Of a stretch of 64,000 nt of DNA, positions 1 to 8,382 are shown piece after piece. Position numbers and translations under genes: made by a program. Source of the DNA: Dyadobacter luticola (GTDB lineage Bacteria > Bacteroidota > Bacteroidia > Cytophagales > Spirosomataceae); NCBI RefSeq assembly GCF_005860805.1, contig NZ_VCEJ01000004.1, positions 186,001 to 250,000 on the forward strand. Reading direction: 5' to 3'. How positions within the stretch are numbered: position 1 is the first letter of the stretch; the number at the start of each line of letters is the position of its first letter. The notes beneath the pieces were generated by a model. The model worked only from the letters and a program-made list of their open reading frames with translations. It was not told the origin of the DNA and did no database searches.

Positions 1-798
1 TCCATCAAAGAAGCCGCGAGTTCGGTTTGGCTGTGCGTTTACCTGTATTTGCCTGTTTCACTGATGTTTTTTCTTCTGGGATCCTGCCTTTTTGCTTACT
101 ACCAGGGCAATCCGGTGCTCTTGCAGGCCATTAAAATGCAGGTCGCTGCGGAAAGGCTGCCCGGAGCCGCAGCGGGCGCCGTTTCCCAGCTGGCCGCTAC
201 ATTAACCCCCGCCGATTATGGCGATAAGGTGATGCCGCATTTCATGGTTAACAAAGTGCCCGTAGGCTTACTGGGACTGATTATCGCCGCGATTATGTCT
301 GCCGCTATGAGTACCATCAGCTCAGGAATGAATGCTTCCGCCACCGTTTTTTCGGTCGATATTTATCAAAAATACGTGAAGTCGGACCTCACTTCGGCGC
401 AATCAATGCGGCTGCTTTACATTGCTACGACCGTTTTTGGCTTGCTGGGCATGATCACCGGGATTGCGATGATCGGCGTGAAAAGTGTGCTAGATGTTTG
501 GTGGATGTTGTCGGGAATCTTTGCCGGTGGAATGCTGGGGCTGTTTTTGCTGGGTATGATTTCAAAAAGTACCCGCAACACCGAGGCGCTCACAGCCACA
601 TTGATAGGCATTGTAGTGATCATCTGGATGACATTCTCGTCACAGCTGCCCGACGAATATGCCTACCTGCGTAACCCGCTCCATCAAAATATGATCATGG
701 TCGTAGGAACATTGACCATCTTCCTCGTGGGCGTGCTTTTGACAAAAATAAAAGGCCGGGTTCCTGAGAGGCAGGAAGTCGTTTTTGAGAAAAAATAA
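1..798 (+). CDS. Sodium:solute symporter (SSS family), C-terminal part
   Basis: This is the last 265 codons of a membrane symporter whose 5' end lies outside the window; the frame is open from base 1, so the apparent TTG start near base 49 is not real. The protein is hydrophobic, with about six membrane segments, and contains the small-residue-rich stretch AAIMSAAMSTISSGMNASATVFS, written here only to mark the loop typical of SSS sodium/solute symporters (around residues 95-117). It probably imports an organic solute with sodium. The gene lies 24 bases before a DapA-family aldolase, so the two likely form a catabolic operon, possibly for a sugar acid or sialic-acid-like compound. The substrate cannot be read from the sequence. 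Confidence 0.85.
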   Translation, partial: SIKEAASSVWLCVYLYLPVSLMFFLLGSCLFAYYQGNPVLLQAIKMQVAAERLPGAAAGAVSQLAATLTPADYGDKVMPHFMVNKVPVGLLGLIIAAIMSAAMSTISSGMNASATVFSVDIYQKYVKSDLTSAQSMRLLYIATTVFGLLGMITGIAMIGVKSVLDVWWMLSGIFAGGMLGLFLLGMISKSTRNTEALTATLIGIVVIIWMTFSSQLPDEYAYLRNPLHQNMIMVVGTLTIFLVGVLLTKIKGRVPERQEVVFEKK

Positions 799-822
799 TA
801 ACGCTTTACAAAACCTGAACAC

Positions 823-1803
823 ATGAAATCTGCTCCCTCCCGCTCCGAGTCGTTGCCGAAAGGCTTCATCCCTGTCATGCTTACCCCGTTCCTGGATTCG
901 GGAGAAGTGGATTACGACGGGCTGCGTGCATTAACCGACATTTATATCGAGGCGGGTTCTGCCGGGCTTTTTGCCAATTGTCTTTCCAGTGAAATGTACG
1001 AACTGACGGAAGATGAGCGACTTTTGGTGACGCAAACCGTGGTAGACCAGGTGGACGGCCGGATACCCGTGGTGGCTACGGGCACATTTGGCGGCCCGAT
1101 TGCCGAGCAGGCAGCATTTGTAAAACGTATATATGAAACCGGAGTGGATGCGGTGATCATTATTTCAAGTCTATTGGCGGCGGAAGATGAGTCAGATGAA
1201 GTTTTTATCGAGCGTGCCAAAGAACTGATCAGCCTCACCGATGACATTCCGCTTGGTTTTTACGAATGTCCGGTGCCTTACAAAAGATTGATCAACAGTC
1301 CCGTCCTGCATGAGCTTGTTCAAACCAGACGCATTGTTTACCACAAAGATACCTGCCTGGATATTGAAGAAGTAATAAGACGCATTCAAGCCGCCGAGGG
1401 TTATAAGTTTGGGCTTTACGATGCCTATATGGTCAATGCCGTGGCTTCGCTGGAAGCAGGTGCTGCGGGTTTATCCTGCATTCAGGGGAATATTTATCCG
1501 GAGCTGATTGTCTGGATTTGCAATAACTACAATGATCCTGCAAAACAGCAGGAAGTGGCTGATGTACAGCGGTTTTTCGTAGAATCCATGGATATTGTGC
1601 ATTCGGCATATCCTACCATTGCGAAGTATTGTCTGCAAAAACGTGGTTTTCCGATGTCTACCTACACCCGGAGAGATGTGGGCGTCCTCACCGACGACCT
1701 GAAATTGCGCGCCGACCAGTTGCTGGATAAAATAGCGCAGCTCCATCTGGATTTGGGTATTAGTAATGTTTTCAAAAAGAGTCTGGTTGCACCATTGAAA
1801 TAG
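823..1803 (+). CDS. DapA/NanA-family aldolase (dihydrodipicolinate synthase family)
   Basis: A 326-residue TIM-barrel class I aldolase/lyase. The Schiff-base lysine is expected at Lys175 (YHKDTC) and the partner tyrosine at Tyr147 (FYECPVPY). Their 28-residue spacing is the same as Tyr133/Lys161 of E. coli DapA. The usual GTTGE substrate loop is replaced by ANCLSSE (residues 51-57), so true dihydrodipicolinate synthase activity is unlikely. A pyruvate-releasing lyase for a sugar acid is more plausible. It follows a solute symporter and precedes a sigma-like gene by 6 bases, suggesting one transcript. Family assignment is firm; the substrate is unknown. Confidence 0.85.
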   Translation: MKSAPSRSESLPKGFIPVMLTPFLDSGEVDYDGLRALTDIYIEAGSAGLFANCLSSEMYELTEDERLLVTQTVVDQVDGRIPVVATGTFGGPIAEQAAFVKRIYETGVDAVIIISSLLAAEDESDEVFIERAKELISLTDDIPLGFYECPVPYKRLINSPVLHELVQTRRIVYHKDTCLDIEEVIRRIQAAEGYKFGLYDAYMVNAVASLEAGAAGLSCIQGNIYPELIVWICNNYNDPAKQQEVADVQRFFVESMDIVHSAYPTIAKYCLQKRGFPMSTYTRRDVGVLTDDLKLRADQLLDKIAQLHLDLGISNVFKKSLVAPLK

Positions 1804-1809
1804 CCTGTC

Positions 1810-2133
1810 ATGACCTATCCTTACCAACAGATTCTGTATCAGGTTACCCAGGGAGACGAAGCTGCTTTTAACCAGCTTTATTCCCACTTTCACGTCACGG
1901 CATTCAAGTTTTGTTCGATTATTTTAAAGGACGAAACGGAAGCCGAGAACATTACGAAAGAAGTTTTTGCCAAGATCTGGAATGATCGTGTGCAGCTGAA
2001 CCCGGAAGGCAGCTTTCAATCCTATCTTTTTTTAAACCTGAAAAATGAGATTTTTTGCCAGATGAAAAAGTACGCCGATCCTGCTGCGCGGGGTCAGTAC
2101 CTGGACAAAATCAATTCATTTCAGGGCAATTGA
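1810..2133 (+). CDS. Short sigma-70 region 2 protein without region 4
   Basis: This 107-residue protein matches the N-terminal half of ECF sigma factors: GDEAAFNQLYSHF near residues 15-27, then the DETEAENITKEVFAKIW core-binding/-10 segment near 41-57. It stops about 25 residues after region 2 and has no region 4 helix-turn-helix. ECF factors are usually 160-200 residues. I see no continuation of region 4 in the bases after the stop. It starts 6 bases after the aldolase stop, which suggests co-transcription. It could be a degraded ECF gene, or a genuine small protein that binds RNA polymerase without -35 recognition. Confidence 0.6.
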   Translation: MTYPYQQILYQVTQGDEAAFNQLYSHFHVTAFKFCSIILKDETEAENITKEVFAKIWNDRVQLNPEGSFQSYLFLNLKNEIFCQMKKYADPAARGQYLDKINSFQGN

Positions 2134-2298
2134 GTAACATTTAATCTTGTAACTTGGATTAAACTATCAGTTTTGCAGGACAGAATTGTATTTTTCTAAA
2201 AATTCTGGGGTAAAATTGAATAGATAACCAGGAAATTTCCTTTTGCAGTTATGCACCGACATTCTATCCTAAACCCTGTCGGGAATTGACTTAAAAAA

Positions 2299-3174
2299 AT
2301 GAAACCGCATTTCCACAAAGTCCCGACCTCGACGCGGACTTCATTTAGTATTCGCCATGACAAAGATTCAGGTTTTGGGACGGTATGGCATTACCACCCG
2401 GAACTGGAACTGCATTATCTCATCAAAGGAAAAGGCGTCCGCTTCATCGGCGATAACATTAGCAACTTTTCTGACGGTGAGCTGATCCTCATGGGTGAAA
2501 ACCTGCCGCATACCTGGCGGGTTGAAGAAGGTGTGAGCAACACCTCCGTAGAAGTTATCATCATTCATTTTTTGCCCAACTGCCTGGGGAGCGACCTGCT
2601 GCAACTGCCGGAAGCTTATCAGATCCCGAAATTGTATGAAAAGGCCCGTCGCGGACTTTTGATCAAAGGCGAGGCGAAGGAAAAGATCGTCCAGCTGATG
2701 TACTCAGCCGTGAATGCGCAAAACCTGGACAGGCTGATCGCATTACTTTCGATTTTGAAAATATTGGCGGAGGCCGCTGACTATGAGACAATTGCTTCGG
2801 CTCACGCATTTTACAAATCCAATGATACGGAGACTGCGCGGCTGAACAAGATTTACTCCTACACGCTTTCCAATTTCCGGAATGATATCACCTTGCAGGA
2901 TGTAGCCGCGATTGCGAACCTCGGGATCACGTCGTTTTGCAGGTATTTCAAATTGATGACCAAAAAAACCTACAACGATTTTCTGGTGGAGATCCGGATC
3001 AGCCAGGCTTGCAGGCTTCTGATCGAGGATAAGCTGGCGACGGAAGTGATTTGTTTCGAATGCGGTTTCAACAATGTTTCCAACTTTTACCGGCATTTCA
3101 AGAAAGTGACCGATATGACGCCGCTGGAATACAAGCGCAAGTATCTGTATAAAACTGCTCCTGTTATGGTTTGA
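2299..3174 (+). CDS. AraC-family transcriptional regulator
   Basis: A 291-residue regulator. The N-terminal part (about residues 15-90) looks like a cupin ligand-binding domain, with the metal-pocket-like string WHYHPELELHYLIKG. The C-terminal 100 residues carry two helix-turn-helix motifs of the AraC/XylS type, ending in the signature ATEVICFECGFNNVSNFYRHF followed by PLEYKRKY. It lies downstream of the symporter, aldolase and sigma-like genes after a 165-base gap and may control them in response to the imported sugar or acid. That link rests on position only. Confidence 0.88.
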   Translation: MKPHFHKVPTSTRTSFSIRHDKDSGFGTVWHYHPELELHYLIKGKGVRFIGDNISNFSDGELILMGENLPHTWRVEEGVSNTSVEVIIIHFLPNCLGSDLLQLPEAYQIPKLYEKARRGLLIKGEAKEKIVQLMYSAVNAQNLDRLIALLSILKILAEAADYETIASAHAFYKSNDTETARLNKIYSYTLSNFRNDITLQDVAAIANLGITSFCRYFKLMTKKTYNDFLVEIRISQACRLLIEDKLATEVICFECGFNNVSNFYRHFKKVTDMTPLEYKRKYLYKTAPVMV

Positions 3175-3246
3175 AGAACTTTGGTATTTGCTGATCCACC
3201 GATTAGTTACTTATGACGATGATAAAAAAAGTGAATAGCAGGCGGC

Positions 3247-4542
3247 TTACTCCTTGTCGATCAGTGAAGTGTGCTTGGTATCTTTCATTCTCACGTAAAT
3301 AATGAGCGAGAAGAAGATGCAAATAGTCACATACCAGTAGTAGTAACTTTCGTGACCAAGATTTTTAGCCCAGAGCGCCAGATACTCGGCAGTTCCACCA
3401 AACAATGCGACAGTCAAAGAGTAGGGCAGACCCACCCCGAGCGCGCGGACTTCCACCGGAAAGAGCTCGGCTTTGACAACCGCATTGATAGAAGTATAGC
3501 CGCTCACAATGATGAGGGCTGCCATCAGCAGGCCAAATGCAGGCCACATTCCGGTAGTATGGCTGAGGGTGGTGAGCAGCGGATAAGTGCAAATGGTACC
3601 CAAAATACCAAACGAAATCAGCAGCGGCCTCCTGCCGATCCGATCACTTAAAGCGCCGAAAACTGGTTGAAGCAGCGCGAAAATCAGTAATGAACAGAAA
3701 GTCAGGATTGTCGACTGGTATTTTGTCAACCCAACGGTGTTGACCAGAAATTTCTGCATGTAAGTGGTGTACGTGTAAAATGCCAGCGTGCCGCCCAGTG
3801 TTAGCCCGATCACAACCAGCACGGCTTTCGGATGTTTCATCAACTCCCGCAGCGAGCCCTTCTTTTTTTCGTTCAGATCTTTCGTTTGAAAAGCCTCGGT
3901 TTCATTCAAATGCGCACGTAAGTACAGGGCGACGAGCGATAACACCGCACCAAAAACAAATGGAATGCGCCAGCCCCAATCGTGCATTTGCTTGTCTGTC
4001 AGGAAGATATTCTGCAAAATCAGCTGCAATCCCAGCGCGATCAACTGTCCGCCGATCAACGTGACGTATTGAAAACTGGAAAAAAAGCCACGCCGTTTTT
4101 CGGTAGAAACTTCACTGAGATAAGTCGCCGAGGTACCATACTCTCCGCCGACGCTCAAACCTTGCAGCAGCCTCGCAACCAGCAACATAACGGGCGCTGC
4201 AATGCCAATGCGGTTATAACCAGGTAGTAAAGCGATCAAAAGCGAGCCAAAAGACATCAGCAGCACGGATAATGTCATGGCCACTTTCCGGCCTTTAGTA
4301 TCGGCCAGTTTACCAAAAACATATCCGCCGATGGGACGCATTAAAAAACCGACGGCGAAGATCCCGGCAGTGTTAAGCAGCTGGACGGTCGGATTGGAAT
4401 CCGGAAAAAAGGTGTGGGCAAAATAGAGGGAAAACGCGGAGTAGGCGTACCAGTCGTACCATTCGACGAGGTTTCCGGCTGAGCCGCCAATGATTGCTTT
4501 TAACCGCCAGCCGGTGTCGTTCTTGGGTAAAACCTGCTCCAT
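3247..4542 (-). CDS. MFS transporter, metabolite:H+ symporter (MHS) family
   Basis: A 431-residue, 12-helix major facilitator of the KgtP/ProP/ShiA type. Recognisable parts are GNLVEWYDWYAYSAF in helix 1, the cytoplasmic loop GKLADTKGRK after helix 2, the helix 4-5 segment RLLQGLSVGGEYG, and the second-half loop GALSDRIGRRPLL. An upstream in-frame ATG at 4608 would add 22 residues and overlap the hydrolase gene. I prefer the ATG at 4540-4542 because MEQVLPKNDTG leads directly into the conserved helix. The substrate is probably a dicarboxylate, betaine or other organic acid imported with protons. The gene follows the hydrolase with a 25-base gap and the two are probably co-transcribed. Confidence 0.88.
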   Translation of the reverse strand: MEQVLPKNDTGWRLKAIIGGSAGNLVEWYDWYAYSAFSLYFAHTFFPDSNPTVQLLNTAGIFAVGFLMRPIGGYVFGKLADTKGRKVAMTLSVLLMSFGSLLIALLPGYNRIGIAAPVMLLVARLLQGLSVGGEYGTSATYLSEVSTEKRRGFFSSFQYVTLIGGQLIALGLQLILQNIFLTDKQMHDWGWRIPFVFGAVLSLVALYLRAHLNETEAFQTKDLNEKKKGSLRELMKHPKAVLVVIGLTLGGTLAFYTYTTYMQKFLVNTVGLTKYQSTILTFCSLLIFALLQPVFGALSDRIGRRPLLISFGILGTICTYPLLTTLSHTTGMWPAFGLLMAALIIVSGYTSINAVVKAELFPVEVRALGVGLPYSLTVALFGGTAEYLALWAKNLGHESYYYWYVTICIFFSLIIYVRMKDTKHTSLIDKE

Positions 4543-4567
4543 GAATTCGAAATTGATTTCGGACAAT

Positions 4568-5344
4568 TTACCGAAATAATGTGCAAATCCACGTAGCAGC
4601 CTGCGCAACCAGCTGAGAATGTCCGGTTTTTAGTTGAATGTGCTGATCCGCCGGCAGGAGCTTCGCCAGCTTTTCGACAGAAGCAGGTTTTAAAAGCTTG
4701 TCGTACTTCCCGGTAATCAGAAAAATGTGAATGTGATTCTGGATGCTGACCTCATAAAGTTGTGGAATATCAAACCGAAGAGGGCTAAATGCGGTCCAGG
4801 ATCTATAAATTATTTGTCGCTTTTCAGGCGTATTCAAAACCTGTTCCGTAAACCGTACTAGGCTTGAATTGAGCAGTTTCAAACTTTTCATCACATTCAC
4901 AACAGCAAAAAATGCCGCCGGTTTCTCCATCGTCCAGCGAAATAACCGGCGCGTAACTTTAAAGCGCGTCGCCAAATTATAGAGCGGATGCTCGGAAACC
5001 CCATCAGGCGCAATCAAAAAAACATTCTCCACCAGCTCAGGGAAGCTTTCCAAAGTAGCCAAAGCAAATCTCCCGCCAAGACTAAAACCCGCAATATCGA
5101 AATGCTGAATGTTGTTTTGAACTAAAAAACGTTGGATCTGCTCTTTCCAGGAAATTTTCGTAACGAGCTCAATGTCAGCACTTTTATGTTGACCATGAAA
5201 AAATAAGTCAAAAGCATAAATGGTATAGTGTTGCCCTAATGTTTCTTCAAAAGGCTTAAAGCAGCTAAGTCCATCTTGTTCAATGCCGTGGAAAGCGAGA
5301 AGAATGTTCGTGCCGGAGCCGAGTTTGTGGTAGGGGAGATGCAT
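4568..5344 (-). CDS. Alpha/beta hydrolase
   Basis: A roughly 258-residue alpha/beta-hydrolase-fold protein. It shows the oxyanion segment LAFHGIEQDG near the N-terminus, the nucleophile elbow GFSLGG, a late acid in ITGKYDKLL, and a final histidine in LKTGHSQLV. The start MHLPYHKLG at 5344 is preferred over the ATG at 5368, which lies inside the terminator hairpin of prfB. It precedes the MHS transporter on the same strand. The substrate is unknown; esters or lactones are usual for the fold. There is no signal peptide, so it should act in the cytoplasm. Confidence 0.8.
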   Translation of the reverse strand: MHLPYHKLGSGTNILLAFHGIEQDGLSCFKPFEETLGQHYTIYAFDLFFHGQHKSADIELVTKISWKEQIQRFLVQNNIQHFDIAGFSLGGRFALATLESFPELVENVFLIAPDGVSEHPLYNLATRFKVTRRLFRWTMEKPAAFFAVVNVMKSLKLLNSSLVRFTEQVLNTPEKRQIIYRSWTAFSPLRFDIPQLYEVSIQNHIHIFLITGKYDKLLKPASVEKLAKLLPADQHIQLKTGHSQLVAQAATWICTLFR

Positions 5345-5357
5345 AATCTGCACATTA

Positions 5358-5400
5358 GCAAAAAACAAAGAAAACCTCCGAATGCAACATCCGGAGGTTT
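5358..5400 (-). terminator. Intrinsic terminator after prfB
   Basis: A 9-base-pair stem, AAACCTCCG paired with CGGAGGTTT (5372-5380 and 5392-5400), closes an 11-base loop. On the minus strand it is followed by a T-rich run (TTTCTTTGTTTTTT). It lies 9 bases past the prfB stop, which fits a rho-independent terminator that separates prfB from the hydrolase gene. Confidence 0.8.
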
Positions 5401-5408
5401 CAGTATTC

Positions 5409-6483
5409 TTACGATTCCATCAAATATGCCTTGATGAAATCGTTGATTTCACCATTTAAAACGGCTTCGGTGTTGGAAGTCTGGTGATCGGTGCGGTGAT
5501 CTTTTACGCGGCGGTCGTCGAGCACGTAGCTGCGGATTTGAGAACCCCACTCGATCTTGCGTTTCGAAGCTTCTACTTCTGCGCGCGCCGAGTTGCGTTT
5601 TTCCAATTCGATCTGGTACAGACGCGATTTCAAAAGCCTGATCGCCACTTCCTTATTCATGAGCTGCGAACGTTCCTGCTGACACGCAATAATGATCCCC
5701 GAAGGTTTGTGGTGCAGACGAACTGCGGTTTCCACCTTGTTCACATTCTGTCCACCGGCGCCGCCTGAGCGGTAGGTATCCCAGGTAATGTCGGCCAGGT
5801 TCACATCGATTTCAATGTTATCATCAGCCAGCGGATACACATATACCGAAGTAAATGAAGTATGTCGGCGGGCATTTGAGTCAAACGGTGAAATGCGGAC
5901 GAGGCGGTGCACGCCATTTTCCGATTTCAAATTGCCATAAGCATACTCGCCGTCGATTTCCAATGTTACCGACTTTACGCCGGCCACGTCGCCATCCTGC
6001 AAATCTACTTCGCGTACTTTGTAGCCGTTTTTCTCGGCCCACATAATGTACATACGCATCAGCATCGACGCCCAGTCCTGCGACTCGGTACCACCGGCGC
6101 CGGCATTGATCTCGATCACGGCAGGCAGCTCGTCGCCTTCTTCGCCCATCATTTTCCGGAATTCGATCTCTTCCAGCTTGTCGGAAAGCTTTTTGCCTTC
6201 TTCGTCTACCTCTTCTTCGGTAGCTTCCTTGGCTTCGTAAAACTCCCAGATGGTATCCAGATCGTCCCGCAGGCGGGCCAGTTCTTCGTAACCATTGGTC
6301 CAGAATTTCAATCCGCGGATTTCCCGCATGGTTTTCTCGGCACGTTCTGAATCATTCCAGAACTCCGGCTGAACAGTCTGCTGTTCAAGGTCTTCTAATT
6401 GTTTTTTTCGGTTACCGTAGTCAAAGATACCTCCCCAAAGCCTCTACACGGGCCTTCAAGTCTTTCAATTGCTCTGCTGTCAT
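5409..6483 (-). CDS. prfB: Peptide chain release factor 2, made by programmed +1 frameshift
   Basis: RF2 recognises UGA and UAA stops and triggers peptide release on the ribosome. The reading frame starts at 6483 ([11 protein letters not shown]) and meets an in-frame TGA at 6423-6421 after 20 codons. Skipping T6423 (+1 shift at CTT-T-GAC) continues as [13 protein letters not shown] and joins the 306-codon downstream frame, giving 357 residues. The shift site is the classical TAT CTT TGA C, preceded by an SD-like GGGAGG. The SPF stop-codon-recognition tripeptide (RISPFDSN) and the catalytic GGQ ([11 protein letters not shown]) are both present. The internal TGA makes RF2 autoregulatory: low RF2 raises frameshifting. 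Starting at the later ATG (6329) would lose part of domain 1. Confidence 0.97.
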
Positions 6484-6553
6484 TTGAAGTTTTGAATTTT
6501 TAAGTTAAACATTTGCCTTTTGAGAAGTTATTTCTTCTTCCTCGTTGTACGCA

Positions 6554-6654
6554 TTGTCACCCTGAGCGGAGTCGAAGGGCGTTACTGGCTAGGCAAAGCG
6601 CCTTAACATTGTGCTTAACCAGTAGCAGCCCTTCGACTCCGCTCAGGGTGACAA
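6554..6654. repeat. REP-like inverted repeat with 27-base perfect arms
   Basis: Positions 6554-6580 and 6628-6654 are exact reverse complements over 27 bases, and the similarity runs on imperfectly into the loop (TACTGG on both sides). The arm core CCTGAGCGGAGTCGAAGGG is a palindromic unit I recognise as a repeated intergenic element in many bacterial genomes, including Bacteroidota. It sits alone between prfB and lpdA, in a 355-base gap with no gene; the ORFs across it are artefacts of the palindrome. It could act as a bidirectional hairpin terminator or be a mobilised REP/BIME-like unit. Confidence 0.8.
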
Positions 6655-6784
6655 CGCATGAAGTGTTATGAGAAAAACTAGCACTGCCAAAGCATAACTT
6701 AGCAAAGGTATAACATTTCACAAGAATGGTCAGTTTCACTCAAATAGGCGGCCTTACAGATGTAGGCATTCCCGCAAATCGTCT

Positions 6785-6792
6785 TAACTTTG
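6785..6792 (+). promoter_or_regulatory. Candidate -7 box (TAACTTTG) for lpdA
   Basis: TAACTTTG matches the TAnnTTTG -7 consensus of the Bacteroidota primary sigma factor and lies 47 bases before the lpdA ATG. No clear -33 TTTG is seen at the expected 19-21-base distance, so this is tentative. Confidence 0.35.
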
Positions 6793-6838
6793 CGTGAAAT
6801 TTAGTCGACCGATTTACTATAAATAAAAATACCGGAAA

Positions 6839-8236
6839 ATGGCTCAGACATATGATGTGATTGTAATTGGCAGCGGCCCCGGGGGTTATCCCGCAGCCAT
6901 TCGTGCTTCCCAATTAGGACTTAAAGTTGCTATTGTTGAAAAAGAAAGTTTGGGAGGAATTTGTCTCAACTGGGGCTGTATCCCAACCAAGGCATTGTTG
7001 AAAAGTGCGCAGGTTTTTGAATACATCAAGCATGCAAAAGATTACGGTATCAACGTGGCTGACTCTTCGGCGGATTTCTCCGGCGTGATCAGACGCAGCC
7101 GTGGCGTGGCCGATACCATGAGCAAAGGGGTGTCTTTTTTGATGAAAAAGAATAAGATCGACGTCATCATGGGTACCGGAAAAGCGAAAGGCCAGAAGAC
7201 GGTTGCAGTGACGGATAAAGAAGGAAAAACAACCGATTATACAGCGAGCAAAGGTGTGATCATCGCTACCGGCGCACGTGCCCGCGAGCTGCCAAACATT
7301 AAAATCGACGGTCAGAAAGTGATTGAATACCGCAAAGCGATGAGCCTTGAAAACCAGCCTTCTTCTTTGCTGGTAGTTGGTTCCGGCGCGATCGGGATGG
7401 AATTTGCTTATGTATATGCTTCGATGGGTACCAAGGTAACTGTCGTGGAATTTCTGCCAAACCTCGTTCCTGTTGAGGATGAGGACATTTCAAAAGAAAT
7501 CGGAAAACAGTATAAAAAACTGGGCATCGAAACTTACGTGAACTCTACCGTAGAAAGCGTAGATACCAGTGGAAATGGCTGTGTGGTTTCTGTGAAAACG
7601 CCTGATGGTCAGAAGACATTTAATGTAGACGTAGTGCTTTCGGCTGCCGGAATCGTGGCAAACCTGGAAAACATTGGTCTGGAAGAAACCGGTATTAAAA
7701 CTGACAAAGGCAAAATTACGGTCAATGAAAAGTATGAAACCAGCGTTCCAGGTTTCTACGCGATCGGTGACTGCACGCCTGGCCCAGCTCTGGCGCACGT
7801 AGCTACTGCCGAAGGTATTATTTGCGCCGAGGTAATCGCCGGACACAAAACAAGCCCGCTTGATTATGGCAACATTCCGGGCTGTACTTATTGCCAGCCT
7901 GAAATCGCGTCTGTTGGTTTTACCGAAAGAAAAGCCAAAGAAGCAGGTTACGATATCAAAGTCGGTAAATTCCCATTCAAAGCTTCCGGAAAAGCAACTG
8001 CTGCCGGTGCGACGGATGGTTTTGTAAAAGTGATTTTTGATGCCAAGTACGGCGAATTCCTGGGCGCGCACATGATCGGTACCAATGTTACCGAAATGAT
8101 CGCCGAGGTAGTTGTAGCCCGCAAGCTGGAAACAACTTCCCACGAAATCCTGGGATCTATCCACCCGCACCCGACCATGTCGGAAGCATTGAAAGGCGCT
8201 ACCGAAGCAGCTTACGGCGAGGCGATCGATCTGTAA
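6839..8236 (+). CDS. lpdA: Dihydrolipoyl dehydrogenase (E3)
   Basis: A 465-residue flavoprotein that reoxidises dihydrolipoamide in the 2-oxo acid dehydrogenase and glycine cleavage complexes, using FAD and NAD+. The FAD-binding GSGPGGYPAA lies at residues 11-20, the redox disulfide is Cys42/Cys47 in GGICLNWGCIPTK, the NAD site is VVGSGAIGMEF, and the C-terminal active-site HPHPTMSEA completes the dimer interface. The length is normal. It is monocistronic here: a REP-like palindrome lies upstream and a strong terminator lies downstream. No E1 or E2 gene is in the window. Confidence 0.96.
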   Translation: MAQTYDVIVIGSGPGGYPAAIRASQLGLKVAIVEKESLGGICLNWGCIPTKALLKSAQVFEYIKHAKDYGINVADSSADFSGVIRRSRGVADTMSKGVSFLMKKNKIDVIMGTGKAKGQKTVAVTDKEGKTTDYTASKGVIIATGARARELPNIKIDGQKVIEYRKAMSLENQPSSLLVVGSGAIGMEFAYVYASMGTKVTVVEFLPNLVPVEDEDISKEIGKQYKKLGIETYVNSTVESVDTSGNGCVVSVKTPDGQKTFNVDVVLSAAGIVANLENIGLEETGIKTDKGKITVNEKYETSVPGFYAIGDCTPGPALAHVATAEGIICAEVIAGHKTSPLDYGNIPGCTYCQPEIASVGFTERKAKEAGYDIKVGKFPFKASGKATAAGATDGFVKVIFDAKYGEFLGAHMIGTNVTEMIAEVVVARKLETTSHEILGSIHPHPTMSEALKGATEAAYGEAIDL

Positions 8237-8256
8237 GATTCGTAGATATAGTTTTA

Positions 8257-8297
8257 CAAAAAATAGGGCATCCGATCAGTCGGGTGCCCTATTTTTT
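8257..8297 (+). terminator. Intrinsic terminator after lpdA
   Basis: GGGCATCCGA pairs with TCGGGTGCCC (one G-T pair) around the loop TCAG. It is flanked by an A-run before and TATTTTTT after, 20 bases past the lpdA stop. The symmetric flanks could allow termination in both directions. Confidence 0.9.
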
Positions 8298-8382
8298 GTA
8301 GCGAATTCTTTACATTTGGATAATGTCCGGCTAAGGTTGGCACATTTGAAGAAATACTCGACGATTTAAACTCTCTTAATTT

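Noticed and set aside
6557..6739. 60-codon ORF on the minus strand
   Set aside because: It lies on the palindrome, and its sequence is explained by the inverted repeat.
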